From positions 1-26,783 of the forward strand of contig JBICID010000117.1 in assembly GCA_043101615.1 (NCBI GenBank): 26,783 nucleotides of DNA. Direction: 5' to 3'. This DNA comes from JBLHKT01 sp043101615. Lineage in GTDB: Bacteria > Planctomycetota > Phycisphaerae > Phycisphaerales > UBA1924. A program made the position numbers and the translations under genes. This document shows positions 7,619 through 14,597 of this stretch, piece by piece; positions within the stretch are counted from its first letter, which is position 1, and each line of letters opens with the position of its first letter. Below the pieces are notes generated by a model that saw only the letters and a list, made by a program, of their open reading frames with translations, was not told the origin of the DNA and ran no database searches.

Positions 7619-7628
7619 CCCCCCCCAC
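7619..7628 (+). other. Stop-adjacent C8-AC tract
   Basis: The TGA of the HYExAFE gene is followed directly by eight C and then AC. The same layout, stop then C7-8 then AC, occurs after the genes ending at 7949, 8776 and 24661. Its role is unknown. Confidence 0.5.
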
Positions 7629-7656
7629 GCCTCCCAGGGCAGCCCGAGCAACGCGA

Positions 7657-7680
7657 GGGGCGGTCCCGGGCAACCGCCCC
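7657..7680 (+). terminator. GC hairpin after the HYExAFE gene, no U-tract
   Basis: GGGGCGGT (7657-7664) pairs perfectly with ACCGCCCC (7673-7680) across an eight-base loop, between the stop at 7618 and the next gene at 7704. It is terminator-like but is not followed by a T-run. Confidence 0.45.
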
Positions 7681-7692
7681 GGATCGGGGGCG

Positions 7693-7698
7693 TATCAT
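7693..7698 (+). promoter_or_regulatory. Putative -10 element for the 81-residue membrane protein
   Basis: TATCAT, five bases before ATG 7704, with no Shine-Dalgarno in the gap. Same geometry as the other leaderless-type starts. Confidence 0.48.
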
Positions 7699-7703
7699 CG
7701 GGC

Positions 7704-7949
7704 ATGAGCACCCCGACCCGCGCCCTCGTCGCCCGCACGATCTCCCTGCTCTCCCGGGCCGCCCCGCTGCTGGCGCTGGCGCTGTGCGCCCTGCCGGCCC
7801 TGGCCCAGGAGTCCTCCGAGCTGCGCCCGCCCAACCCCGGGACGATCAAGGGCCCGGTCAGCGTGCTGGTCTACATCGTGGTGGCGCTCATGGCGGGCCT
7901 GATCATCTTCGCCGCGACCCTCCCCAGCAAGCGCGGCCACCAGGACTAA
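7704..7949 (+). CDS. Small exported/membrane protein of unknown function
   Basis: The 81-residue protein is not recognised as a family. It has an N-terminal Arg-containing segment and a hydrophobic stretch (~18-34, APLLALALCALPALAQ) that looks like a signal peptide with possible cleavage after ALA or AQ. A second helix follows at ~52-72 (VSVLVYIVVALMAGLIIFAAT), then a short basic tail. It would be a single-pass protein after processing, or a two-pass hairpin if not. The start is supported by TATCAT five bases upstream. The stop is followed by a C7-AC tract. It stands in a run of small exported proteins (7704-8776) but has its own promoter-like element. Confidence 0.75.
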   Translation: MSTPTRALVARTISLLSRAAPLLALALCALPALAQESSELRPPNPGTIKGPVSVLVYIVVALMAGLIIFAATLPSKRGHQD

Positions 7950-7958
7950 CCCCCCCAC
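7950..7958 (+). other. Stop-adjacent C7-AC tract
   Basis: The TAA at 7947-7949 is followed by seven C and AC. A TGTGGG at 7994-8000 could pair with its CCCACA portion, but the loop would be about 40 bases. Confidence 0.45.
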
Positions 7959-8062
7959 AGTGGCCCATCGGTCCCGCTCAGCGATTCGGCGGGGTGTGGG
8001 CCGGAACCTGGCGAACCGCGGGTGAGCGTGCGCGCACCGTGCGGGAGTCGGGTGGAACTCGG

Positions 8063-8068
8063 TAGGCT
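8063..8068 (+). promoter_or_regulatory. Possible -10 element for the paired small exported proteins
   Basis: TAGGCT in a GGTAGGCTGG context, about 67 bases before ATG 8136. Unlike most others it would give a real leader, and that gene does carry a strong GGAAGGAG ribosome-binding site. Confidence 0.3.
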
Positions 8069-8135
8069 GGCGGGCGAATCGGTAGGTGGCGGGCGCCGGG
8101 GGCGAGACGCGCGCAGCGCGGGAAGGAGTCTGAGG

Positions 8136-8471
8136 ATGCACGCAAGCGAGACGACACCCACGCCCCGGGCGTGGTGGAGGACGAGACGCGGGGCGCTGGT
8201 CGCCCTGAACGCGGGTCTGCTGGCGACGCTGGCCGGGGTGCTGCACGGGCCCGAGGCCATCGCCCAGGTCGCGGGGGCGACCGGGCGGGCCCCGGGCGAG
8301 TACACGCTGGTGGGCGGGGCGATGCCGGGCACGACGGACAACACGATCTTCGTGCTCGACGCCGCGAACCGGGAGCTGATCGCCCTGGAGTGGAGCCAGA
8401 GCCGGTCGAGGCTGGAGGGGATCGGGTTCCGCGACCTGGCCGAGGACGTGCGCGGGAGGACCTCACGATGA
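8136..8471 (+). CDS. Small exported protein, first of a related pair
   Basis: The 111-residue protein has no recognised family. A charged N-terminus (PRAWWRTRRG) precedes a hydrophobic segment (ALVALNAGLLATLAGVLHG) ending AIAQ, which looks like a signal peptide or anchor. The rest, ~54-105, contains GEYTLVGG..., NTIFVLDAANRELIALEW, then RLEGIGFRDLAED. This is a beta-strand-rich pattern with a V-x-D turn, like one blade of a repeat or a small beta-sandwich. The downstream gene product aligns with it over this whole region. ATG 8136 has GGAAGGAG (8121-8128) seven bases upstream. The stop overlaps the next ATG by four bases (ATGA), so the two are translationally coupled, probably for roughly equal amounts. 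Confidence 0.78.
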   Translation: MHASETTPTPRAWWRTRRGALVALNAGLLATLAGVLHGPEAIAQVAGATGRAPGEYTLVGGAMPGTTDNTIFVLDAANRELIALEWSQSRSRLEGIGFRDLAEDVRGRTSR

Positions 8472-8776
8472 GCCGGAAACACAGCAACCAGGAGTCGGCC
8501 CTGTGGGCCAGCGCCGCGATCCTGGGCGGGGCGGTGCTGCTGGCCTCCAGCGGCGCGTTCGAGGGACAGGCCCGGGCCGAGATGACCGCCAGCGCCGGCG
8601 GGTACACCACCATGACCACCGACGGGGGCGCCGACGAGGTGCTGGTCGTCACCGACGACCGGACCGAGTCGCTCATGGTCTTCCAGGTCGTCAGCGGCAA
8701 GCGACTGGAGCTGCTGGCCAAGCACTCGCTCCCCGAGCTCTTCCGCGACGCCCGCGCCCAGTACGCCCTCCCCTGA
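8468..8776 (+). CDS. Small exported protein, second of the related pair
   Basis: The 102-residue protein has a hydrophobic N-terminal segment (ALWASAAILGGAVLLASSGA) consistent with export. Its mature part is parallel to the upstream gene: GGYTTMTTDGG, DEVLVVTDDRTESLMVFQV, then LELLAKHSLPELFRDAR. The shared order is G-x-Y-T, a V-x-D strand turn, an L-rich strand, then L-x-x-L and a terminal D-x-R. That suggests duplication and divergence and perhaps a hetero-oligomer. ATG 8468 overlaps the previous stop and has GGGAGGA upstream. The stop is followed by a C8-AC tract and a GC hairpin. Function unknown. Confidence 0.78.
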   Translation: MSRKHSNQESALWASAAILGGAVLLASSGAFEGQARAEMTASAGGYTTMTTDGGADEVLVVTDDRTESLMVFQVVSGKRLELLAKHSLPELFRDARAQYALP

Positions 8777-8823
8777 CCCCCCCCACCTTCGCCCCCGCGC
8801 TGGACTGCAGCGGGGCGGGCGCG
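8777..8823 (+). terminator. C8-AC tract and GC-rich hairpin after the small-protein pair
   Basis: After TGA 8774-8776 come eight C and AC. A GC hairpin follows with CGCTG pairing CAGCG around a short GACTG loop, extended by further C/G pairs on each side. Only a short TTT follows, so it is not a textbook intrinsic terminator. Confidence 0.4.
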
Positions 8824-8843
8824 GGTCTTTGGTTGGTCGGGCG

Positions 8844-8849
8844 TAGACT
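8844..8849 (+). promoter_or_regulatory. Putative -10 element for the PSP1 gene (leaderless geometry)
   Basis: TAGACT, six bases before ATG 8856. No Shine-Dalgarno lies in the gap (GCTGGG) and no clear -35 upstream. Confidence 0.5.
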
Positions 8850-8855
8850 GCTGGG

Positions 8856-10247
8856 ATGCCCATCACGCCGCTGCCGCAGTTCGAGGCCGACCTGGCCGAG
8901 CACCTCGCCGAGGAGGCGGACCGTGAGGCGTACGAGCGTCTGAACGTGCCGACCACGATCGTGGTGCGGTTCGGGGCGCTCAAGATGGTGGGCGAGTTCC
9001 CGTGGCGGTCGGACGCCAAGCCCGGGTGCGGGTCCAAGATCGTGGTCCGCACCAGCCGCGGGACCGAGATCGGGGAGATGCTGACCAGCACCTGCCCGAA
9101 CGCGGGCTGCTCCAAGAGCGTGACGCGCCAGGAGATGCTGGAGTACATCAAGAACTCCGGCGGGAAGAACTACCCGTTCGAGAGCAACGGCGAGGCCCTG
9201 CGGATCGCGACCAAGGAGGACCTGGACCGCCAGGCGGCCTGCGACGAGGCCCGCCACGGGCTGATCCAGGAGGCCAAGGCCCTGGTCAAGCGTCTGGGCC
9301 TGCCGATGACCATCGCCGACGCCGAGCCGCTGCTCGGGGGCGAGCGGATCACGTGGTACTACGTCAGCGAGGAGCGGGTGGACTTCCGGGCGCTGGTGCA
9401 GGCGCTGCGGGAGCGACACTCCGAAAAAGTCGAGCTGCGCCAGGTCGGCGCACGCGACGAGGCCCGCCTGACCGCCGACTACGAGCGCTGCGGGCAGTAC
9501 TGCTGCTGCAAGAACTTCCTGAAGGTGCTCAAGCCGATCAGCATGCGCTCGGCCAAGATCCAGAAGGCCACGCTGGACCCCCTGAAGATCTCGGGACGCT
9601 GCGGACGCCTGATGTGCTGCCTGCGGTACGAGGACGAGACGTACGACGAGCTGCGCAAGCGCCTGCCGCACCGCAAGACACGCGTCGGCACGCCCGAGGG
9701 CGACGGCGTCGTGATCGACAGCCAGATCCTCACGCAGCTGGTGCTGGTCGAGCTGGACGGCTCGCGCAACCGCGTCGCGATCCCGGTCGAGGAGCTGACC
9801 GAGCCCGGGCAGGCCCGGGCGCGGGACGAGGAGCGCCCCGAGCGCGACTCGCGCGACGACTCCGGCGAGGACGCGGGTGAGCCCAGGAAGCGCCGGCGGA
9901 AGCGCAAGAAGAAGGACACGCCGGACGGGGGGACCCCGGAGCCCGGGGGCGGGCCCGAGACGGCGACCGAGGGCGCCCCGGCGAAGAAGAAAAAGAAGCG
10001 CCGGCGCCGGCGCAAGAAGGCGGGCGAGGGCGGGTCGCGCCCGGACGCCGGAGGGGGCGAGGGTTCGCCGCCCGGCGGCGAGGGCGCGAGCGACTCCGGC
10101 ACGCCGTCCGGGGAACACTCGGGCGCGTCCGGCTCGTCGCCATCGGGCGGTGGTGCGGGGAAAAAGAAGAAGCGTCGCCGCCGGCGCAAGAAGCCCGGCG
10201 GGGACGGGGGCCCCGCGGACGGCCCCTCGGGATCCGCGCAGGGCTGA
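8856..10247 (+). CDS. PSP1/RicT-like protein with basic C-terminal tail
   Basis: The 463-residue protein belongs to the PSP1 C-terminal domain family. RicT (YaaT) of Bacillus is the studied member; it works in a complex affecting RNase Y and carries Fe-S clusters bound by cysteines. Visible are a conserved strand VVRTSRGTEIGEM (~63-75), helix and strand elements to ~205, and the cysteine clusters YERCGQYCCCKNF (C212, C216-218) and GRCGRLMCCLRYEDETYDEL (C249, C254, C255), which strongly match the family. Extra cysteines at 58, 80 and 85 are less typical. The last ~140 residues are disordered and contain three Lys/Arg blocks (~344-353, ~377-389, ~437-447) separated by Gly/Pro/Ser-rich acidic spacers, a tail that could bind RNA. 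TAGACT six bases upstream supports ATG 8856. Confidence 0.9.
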   Translation: MPITPLPQFEADLAEHLAEEADREAYERLNVPTTIVVRFGALKMVGEFPWRSDAKPGCGSKIVVRTSRGTEIGEMLTSTCPNAGCSKSVTRQEMLEYIKNSGGKNYPFESNGEALRIATKEDLDRQAACDEARHGLIQEAKALVKRLGLPMTIADAEPLLGGERITWYYVSEERVDFRALVQALRERHSEKVELRQVGARDEARLTADYERCGQYCCCKNFLKVLKPISMRSAKIQKATLDPLKISGRCGRLMCCLRYEDETYDELRKRLPHRKTRVGTPEGDGVVIDSQILTQLVLVELDGSRNRVAIPVEELTEPGQARARDEERPERDSRDDSGEDAGEPRKRRRKRKKKDTPDGGTPEPGGGPETATEGAPAKKKKKRRRRRKKAGEGGSRPDAGGGEGSPPGGEGASDSGTPSGEHSGASGSSPSGGGAGKKKKRRRRRKKPGGDGGPADGPSGSAQG

Positions 10248-10278
10248 TCCGGTGCGAACCGTGCGCGCGCGGGCGGGG

Positions 10279-10284
10279 TACCCT
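10279..10284 (+). promoter_or_regulatory. Putative -10 element for lepB (leaderless geometry)
   Basis: TACCCT in GGGGTACCCTG, five bases before ATG 10290. The same hexamer precedes the gene at 7022. No Shine-Dalgarno separates it from the start. Confidence 0.5.
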
Positions 10285-10289
10285 GTGGC

Positions 10290-11969
10290 ATGCCCGAGGG
10301 ATCCCACGCCGTCAGCCCGCTCGAACGAGACCAGCTCCTGAGCGTCAAGGAGACGCTGGTGGGGATCGTGATCGCGTTCGTGATGGCGTTCGTGTTCCGC
10401 GGGTTCGTGATCGAGGGGTTCGTGATCCCGACGGGCTCGATGGCGCCGACGCTGCTGGGCGAGCACTTCCGGGCCGAGGGGCCCGAGAGCGGGTACGGGT
10501 GGGACGTGGGGCCGACGCCGCGTTCGGGGTCGATGCAGGACCTGGACGTGACCGACCCGGTGCTGGGGACGCGGGTGACGCAGCCCGGCGCCCGCCGTCG
10601 CAGCGGCGACCGGGTCTTCGTGCTCAAGTACCTGGACGGGATCCACGAGCCGAAGCGGTGGGACGTGGTCGTGTTCAAGAACCCGGGCACGCGCGAGACC
10701 TACATCAAGCGCCTGGTCGGCAAGCCGGGCGAGCAGATCGCGCTGGTGGACGGGGACGTGTTCGCGCGCGAGTTCGTCCCCGGAACCACCACGACCCGTG
10801 GGGCCGACGCGTGGCGGGAGGACGGCTGGGGCGTGCGGCGCAAGGGCGAGCGTGTGCAGCGTGCGGTCTGGCAGCCGGTGTTCGACGCGCGCTACACGCC
10901 GCGCCGCCCCGGGCCTGGCTTCCGGGCCCCCTTCGAGCCGGGGCCGGGGTGGGAGGGGCTGACCGGGAGCGGGGCGGGCTCACGCTGGACGTTCTCGGGC
11001 ACCGGGACGGGCACGCTGACGTGGCGCTCGTCGGTGCCGATCGAGGACTGGTACGCCTACAACGAGCTGCAGCAGGGGCGGGTGGTGCCGCACTTCCCGG
11101 TGTCGGACGTCTCGGTCTCGATGGCGGTCGAGCCTGAGGCCGGCGAGGTCGTGCCCGAGTTCGAGCTCGCGACACGCGGGTACGTCTTCCAGGCGCGGGT
11201 GGTCGAGGGGGCCAGCGGCCTCGAGGGCGTCGTCCGGATGCGCGAGGAGGGCTCGGACGAGTGGACCGAGCTGGACCGCGGGCCGGCGGGCGCCGGCGCG
11301 TTCCGCGCCGGGCGGGCGACGCCGGTCGAGTTCTGGCACGTGGACCAGGCCCTGTGGCTGTTCGTGGACGGCGCGCTGGTGTGCGGCGGCCCCGAGACCG
11401 GGGGGTACGAGCTCAGCCCGGCACGCAGGATCGAGCGGGCCACCGGCAACACGCTCGAGCAGGCCCTCGACCGCCCGAACTACGGCAACGGCGTGACGAC
11501 CGCCGGCGGGCTGGCCGACGTGACCCAGTACCGCGCGCCCGTGCTGAGCGTGCGCGTGACCGGCGGGCCCGCCACCGTCCACGCGATGAAGGTCCAGCGC
11601 GACCTGCACTACCACATCAACACCGGCAACAAGCCCACGCACGGCGCCCACCCGGACTACTTCCCGACACTCACCGACAAGCGCTACTTCGTCTGCGGCG
11701 ACAACAGCCCGAACTCCAAGGACTCGCGCCTGTGGGCCGTGGGAGACGGCAGCCCCGACCCGTGGGTGGCGCACGAGAACGACCCGCGGATCCCGTCGAT
11801 CGACCGATCGCTGCTGACCCAGGAGCAGTACCGGGAGTTCGAGGCGTCGGTCGGAACGGTGCACCGCGACCTGCTGGTCGGGCAGGGGTTCCTGGTCTAC
11901 TTCCCCGCCCCGACACGCGTGTTCGGGATCCCCGTGCCCGACGTCGGTCGGGCACGGTGGATCTGGTGA
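10290..11969 (+). CDS. lepB: Signal peptidase I with a ~300-residue insertion
   Basis: Membrane-bound serine peptidase that cleaves signal peptides of Sec- and Tat-exported proteins. A single N-terminal helix (~20-42) is followed by the catalytic Ser S50 in PTGSMAPTLLG, the box containing RWDVVVFKNP (123-132), the general-base Lys K140 in YIKRLVGKPGEQI, and the late box GDNSPNSKDSR (470-480). All catalytic elements are present. Between K140's box and GDNSPNSKDSR lie about 300 residues, where typical enzymes have a few dozen. The insert has beta-rich segments such as RWTFSGTGTGTLTWRS and ALWLFVDGALVCGG, suggestive of a jelly-roll or LamG-like sandwich facing the periplasm; this fold is inferred by eye. 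At 559 residues it is roughly twice normal size. It is convergent with hisS. Confidence 0.93.
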   Translation: MPEGSHAVSPLERDQLLSVKETLVGIVIAFVMAFVFRGFVIEGFVIPTGSMAPTLLGEHFRAEGPESGYGWDVGPTPRSGSMQDLDVTDPVLGTRVTQPGARRRSGDRVFVLKYLDGIHEPKRWDVVVFKNPGTRETYIKRLVGKPGEQIALVDGDVFAREFVPGTTTTRGADAWREDGWGVRRKGERVQRAVWQPVFDARYTPRRPGPGFRAPFEPGPGWEGLTGSGAGSRWTFSGTGTGTLTWRSSVPIEDWYAYNELQQGRVVPHFPVSDVSVSMAVEPEAGEVVPEFELATRGYVFQARVVEGASGLEGVVRMREEGSDEWTELDRGPAGAGAFRAGRATPVEFWHVDQALWLFVDGALVCGGPETGGYELSPARRIERATGNTLEQALDRPNYGNGVTTAGGLADVTQYRAPVLSVRVTGGPATVHAMKVQRDLHYHINTGNKPTHGAHPDYFPTLTDKRYFVCGDNSPNSKDSRLWAVGDGSPDPWVAHENDPRIPSIDRSLLTQEQYREFEASVGTVHRDLLVGQGFLVYFPAPTRVFGIPVPDVGRARWIW

Positions 11970-12141
11970 TCGAGCACTGTGCATCACACGATGGCGCCGA
12001 CTTCCTGATTGAGCACGGAGCGTCAGCGACGGGCCGGGTTGGAACGGAGGCAGCACACCAACTGCGCGGCCCCTCCCTCACGGTCGGGGCTCCACGACAC
12101 GCGTGATGTCATTCCTTTGGGGACTCGGACTGCGCCCGGGT

Positions 12142-12161
12142 CCCCCGACTGACGTCGGGGG
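12142..12161. terminator. GC hairpin between convergent lepB and hisS
   Basis: CCCCCGAC (12142-12149) and GTCGGGGG (12154-12161) form a perfect eight-base-pair stem with a TGAC loop, 11 bases beyond the hisS stop. It could act for either strand, though neither side has a T-run. The rest of the 203-base gap (11970-12172) shows nothing else convincing. Confidence 0.5.
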
Positions 12162-12172
12162 CTCGTCGTCCG

Positions 12173-13651
12173 TCAACGTAGCAGCGCGATGGCCCGTCCG
12201 ACGTACACCGGAGACTCCGGGCTCGTCGAGAACTCGGCGACGCCGTCGGGCAGGCCCGGGACGTCCACCGGGGTGAGGTCGCGCCGCGTATCGAAGTGCT
12301 TGAGCTGCACGCGGTCCCGGCCGTGCACGACGACGCCGAAGCGGGCGAACTGCTTCTCGGCGTCGGCGAGGAGCTTCTTGAGGTTGCGGGTGGACTTGTA
12401 GGAATGGCGTGCGTGCAGCGGGCGGGTCTCGTAGCGCTCGGCGCTCCAGGGCTTGCCGTCGAAACTGGCACGCTCGATCCCGCGACGCAGGCTCGCGACC
12501 AGCGGGCGGACCAGCGCGTCGGCGTCCTCGTCGGCGGAGATGACGAACGCCTCGGGGCGTGCCGACGCGGGCGGGCGGCTCACGGCGTCCAGCAGCTCGG
12601 CCCCCTCGGGCATCAGGCGCTTGTCCTCCAGCAGCAGCGAGAGCACGACGTCGCCCATGCCGAACCCGCACGCGGGGGTGGAAGGCCCTCCAAAGAGTTC
12701 AATGAGGTTGTCGTAGCGCCCGCCGCCCGCGACGGCACGCTCGCCGTCCGCGATGACCTCGAAGACGGTGCCGGTGTAGTAGGCAAGGCCGCGGACGATG
12801 CTCATGTTGGGCACGACCCAGGGGTCTAAATCGGAAGTACGCAGAGGCGCGGAGGAAGACGCGGAGGACGCAGAGGAATCAGATCGCGCGATCCGATCGA
12901 ACCCATCGACCTCGAACCCGATTTCTTTGGCCTGCATCTCAAAGGAATCACGATCGAGTTTGTTTCTGCGGTCGAGCAGCGCAAAGGCCGCGTCCAGATC
13001 GACCGCATCGCCGCTCGAATCGCGAATCGCTCGCTCGATCTGAGATCGGTCGGAAGTCTCGATCTGCACGTCAGTAGTCTTCAGCCCACAGGCACGGAAA
13101 AACTCCACCAACACGCCGATGATCTCGGCGTCCATCTCGGCTCTCTGCGCCTCTGCCTCACTCTGCGCCTCCGCGTACTGGCTCTCCCCCGGCAGCCCGA
13201 TCACGTCACAGTTCCACTGCAGGAACTCCCGCAGCCTCCCCCGCTGCGGCCTCTCCGCTCGGAAGTAGGGCCCGGCGGTGAACCACTTGCAGGGCTGGGG
13301 GAGCTGCTTGGCTCGGGCCGCGTACATGCGGGCGAGTGTGGGTGTGAACTCGGGGCGGAGGGCGTAGGGGGCCTGGCCGGTGGCCTTCACCCGCTCGAGC
13401 TCCTCGGGCGCCTTGCCGCTGAAGGCCTGGAAGAGCTCGCCCAGGATGCCCTCGCCTGATTTCACGGCGTACAGCTCGGCCAGCTCGAAGGTCGGGCCCT
13501 CGATCTCCTCGAAGCCGCACCGGATCGAGGCATCCCGCCAGGCCTGCGTGACGTACCGACGCCTGAGGGCGTCCTCCGGGTACGCGTCGCGCGTGCCCTT
13601 GGGGGCCTTGATGGTGCGGGCTTTGCCGGAGGTGGAGCTGGCGTCGGGCAT
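12173..13651 (-). CDS. hisS: Histidyl-tRNA synthetase
   Basis: Class II aminoacyl-tRNA synthetase that charges tRNA-His. The 492-residue product shows KAPKGTRDAYPEDA at the N-terminus, motif 1 around FEEIEGPTFE, ALRPEFTPTLARM (97-109), motif 2 in GPYFRAERPQRGRLREF (127-143), the His-specific box RGLAYYTGTVFE (287-298; many homologues have D where A289-290 lies), and motif 3 ACGFGMGDVVL. A C-terminal anticodon-binding domain follows. Two in-frame low-complexity stretches, residues ~159-171 and ~257-274, correspond to CTCTGCG-type repeats. The DNA between them is visibly AT-richer than the flanks and uses codons rare elsewhere, hinting at an insertion or mosaic history. The ATG at 13651 has TACGCT seven bases upstream. 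Confidence 0.95.
   Translation of the reverse strand: MPDASSTSGKARTIKAPKGTRDAYPEDALRRRYVTQAWRDASIRCGFEEIEGPTFELAELYAVKSGEGILGELFQAFSGKAPEELERVKATGQAPYALRPEFTPTLARMYAARAKQLPQPCKWFTAGPYFRAERPQRGRLREFLQWNCDVIGLPGESQYAEAQSEAEAQRAEMDAEIIGVLVEFFRACGLKTTDVQIETSDRSQIERAIRDSSGDAVDLDAAFALLDRRNKLDRDSFEMQAKEIGFEVDGFDRIARSDSSASSASSSAPLRTSDLDPWVVPNMSIVRGLAYYTGTVFEVIADGERAVAGGGRYDNLIELFGGPSTPACGFGMGDVVLSLLLEDKRLMPEGAELLDAVSRPPASARPEAFVISADEDADALVRPLVASLRRGIERASFDGKPWSAERYETRPLHARHSYKSTRNLKKLLADAEKQFARFGVVVHGRDRVQLKHFDTRRDLTPVDVPGLPDGVAEFSTSPESPVYVGRAIALLR
12839..12876 (+). repeat. Low-complexity GCGGAGG/GCAGAGG repeat inside hisS, copy 1
   Basis: About four imperfect units alternating ACGCAGAGG and ACGCGGAGG, coding on the minus strand for the Ser/Ala-rich stretch at hisS residues ~258-271. 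It lies in the AT-richer part of the gene. Confidence 0.6.
13141..13175 (-). repeat. Low-complexity GCGGAGG/GCAGAGG repeat inside hisS, copy 2 (inverted)
   Basis: On the plus strand this is a CTCTGCGCCTCTGC-type run, the reverse complement of the copy at 12839-12876. It encodes an Ala/Glu-rich stretch at hisS residues ~159-171. Confidence 0.5.
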
Positions 13652-13658
13652 CGCGGGT

Positions 13659-13664
13659 AGCGTA
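13659..13664 (-). promoter_or_regulatory. Putative -10 element for hisS
   Basis: TACGCT on the minus strand, seven bases before the hisS ATG. On the plus strand the overlapping TAGTCT (13663-13668) could serve the divergent TPR-like gene at 13743, whose start has a Shine-Dalgarno and would have a ~68-nt leader. Confidence 0.4.
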
Positions 13665-13742
13665 GTCTGAGGACGCGGTCAGGACGATTTCCCGGGGCCC
13701 GTCGCTCAACCGGGATCCCAGCGTGGGGAGGGCGGAGGACGA

Positions 13743-14597
13743 ATGGGTGTTGCGGAGACATTCCGGCCGAGCCTGGCGACGACGCTGTTCGCGGCGATCG
13801 TGGGGCTGGCGACCTTCGCGGGCGTGCTGCTGTACGGGCCCGAGCCCGATCAGGGCGAGTCGCGCCGGTGGACGGAGCGTGAGGACCGCGAGGTGCCGGG
13901 CTGGGTGCAGACCCAGATGCGGGTGCTGACGGCGCAGGGGCGTGACGGGCAGGCGATCGGGGAGCTGCGCGAGGAGCTGCGGTCGTACCCCGACAGCGGG
14001 TGGGGGTGGATGTATCTCGCCCAGCTCGCCGCGCGTGACGCCACCCACGCCGACCTGCACGAGGAGGCGCTGGACAACCTCGCCCGCCTGGAGCGCGAGG
14101 GGATGCTGCGCGGCAGCCGCACGCTGCGCCGGGCGGGCAACGCCGCGAGCGTGAACCTGGACGAGGTCCGCTTCCCGTACCAGTCGTGGTTCCAGCTGGG
14201 ATGGGCGGCCCGGGGCGCGGGGGACGAGGGCGAGGCGAGGCAGCGGTTCCTGACGGGGCTGGAGGCGTGCGATCGGCAGGAGGCGCCCGGCACGGTGGGG
14301 TACCACTACAACGGGGCGTGCTTCCTGGCGCTGGCGGGCGAGGTCGAGCGGGCGGTGTCGCGCCTGCGGGGGCTGGGCGACGTGGGGTACGGGAACGTCG
14401 CCTGGCTGCGCGCCGACCCGGACCTGGACGCGCTGCACGCGCACCCGGGCTTCGAGGCGATCGTGGAGCGGGCGTCGGAGGCGTTCGCGCTGGCCGAGGA
14501 GGAGCGCCGGGCGGAGGCCGAACGCAGGCTGTCTCGCACGATCTCCGGCCCCGAGCCCGGCCAGCACGAGCCGGAGGCGGACGGGGGCGGGCCGTGA
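13743..14597 (+). CDS. Membrane-anchored TPR-like protein, first of a tandem pair
   Basis: The 284-residue protein has one N-terminal helix (~11-31, TTLFAAIVGLATFAGVLLYG) and a helical-repeat domain outside or inside the membrane. Segments such as GWGWMYLAQLAARDATHADLHEEALDNLARL and QSWFQLGWAARGAGDEGEARQRFL have TPR-like spacing of small and aromatic residues. The end of the domain, YNGACFLALAGEVERAV...LRADPDLDALHAHPGFEAIV, resembles the terminal unit of many bacterial TPR proteins. The C-terminal ~40 residues are charged and probably disordered. ATG 13743 has GGAGG (13734-13738) upstream. The next gene, a paralogue, overlaps by four bases. Role unknown; it may be a scaffold for protein contacts at the membrane. 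Confidence 0.8.
   Translation: MGVAETFRPSLATTLFAAIVGLATFAGVLLYGPEPDQGESRRWTEREDREVPGWVQTQMRVLTAQGRDGQAIGELREELRSYPDSGWGWMYLAQLAARDATHADLHEEALDNLARLEREGMLRGSRTLRRAGNAASVNLDEVRFPYQSWFQLGWAARGAGDEGEARQRFLTGLEACDRQEAPGTVGYHYNGACFLALAGEVERAVSRLRGLGDVGYGNVAWLRADPDLDALHAHPGFEAIVERASEAFALAEEERRAEAERRLSRTISGPEPGQHEPEADGGGP

Noticed and set aside
8691..10646. 651-codon minus-strand open frame opposite the PSP1 gene
   Set aside because: It is a shadow of the PSP1 and lepB genes, with no domain or start signal.
11968..12030. Near-repeat TGATCGAGCAC / TGATTGAGCAC after lepB, giving an IEHGAS-like peptide repeat
   Set aside because: Only about eleven bases match, with no further copies or structure; probably chance.
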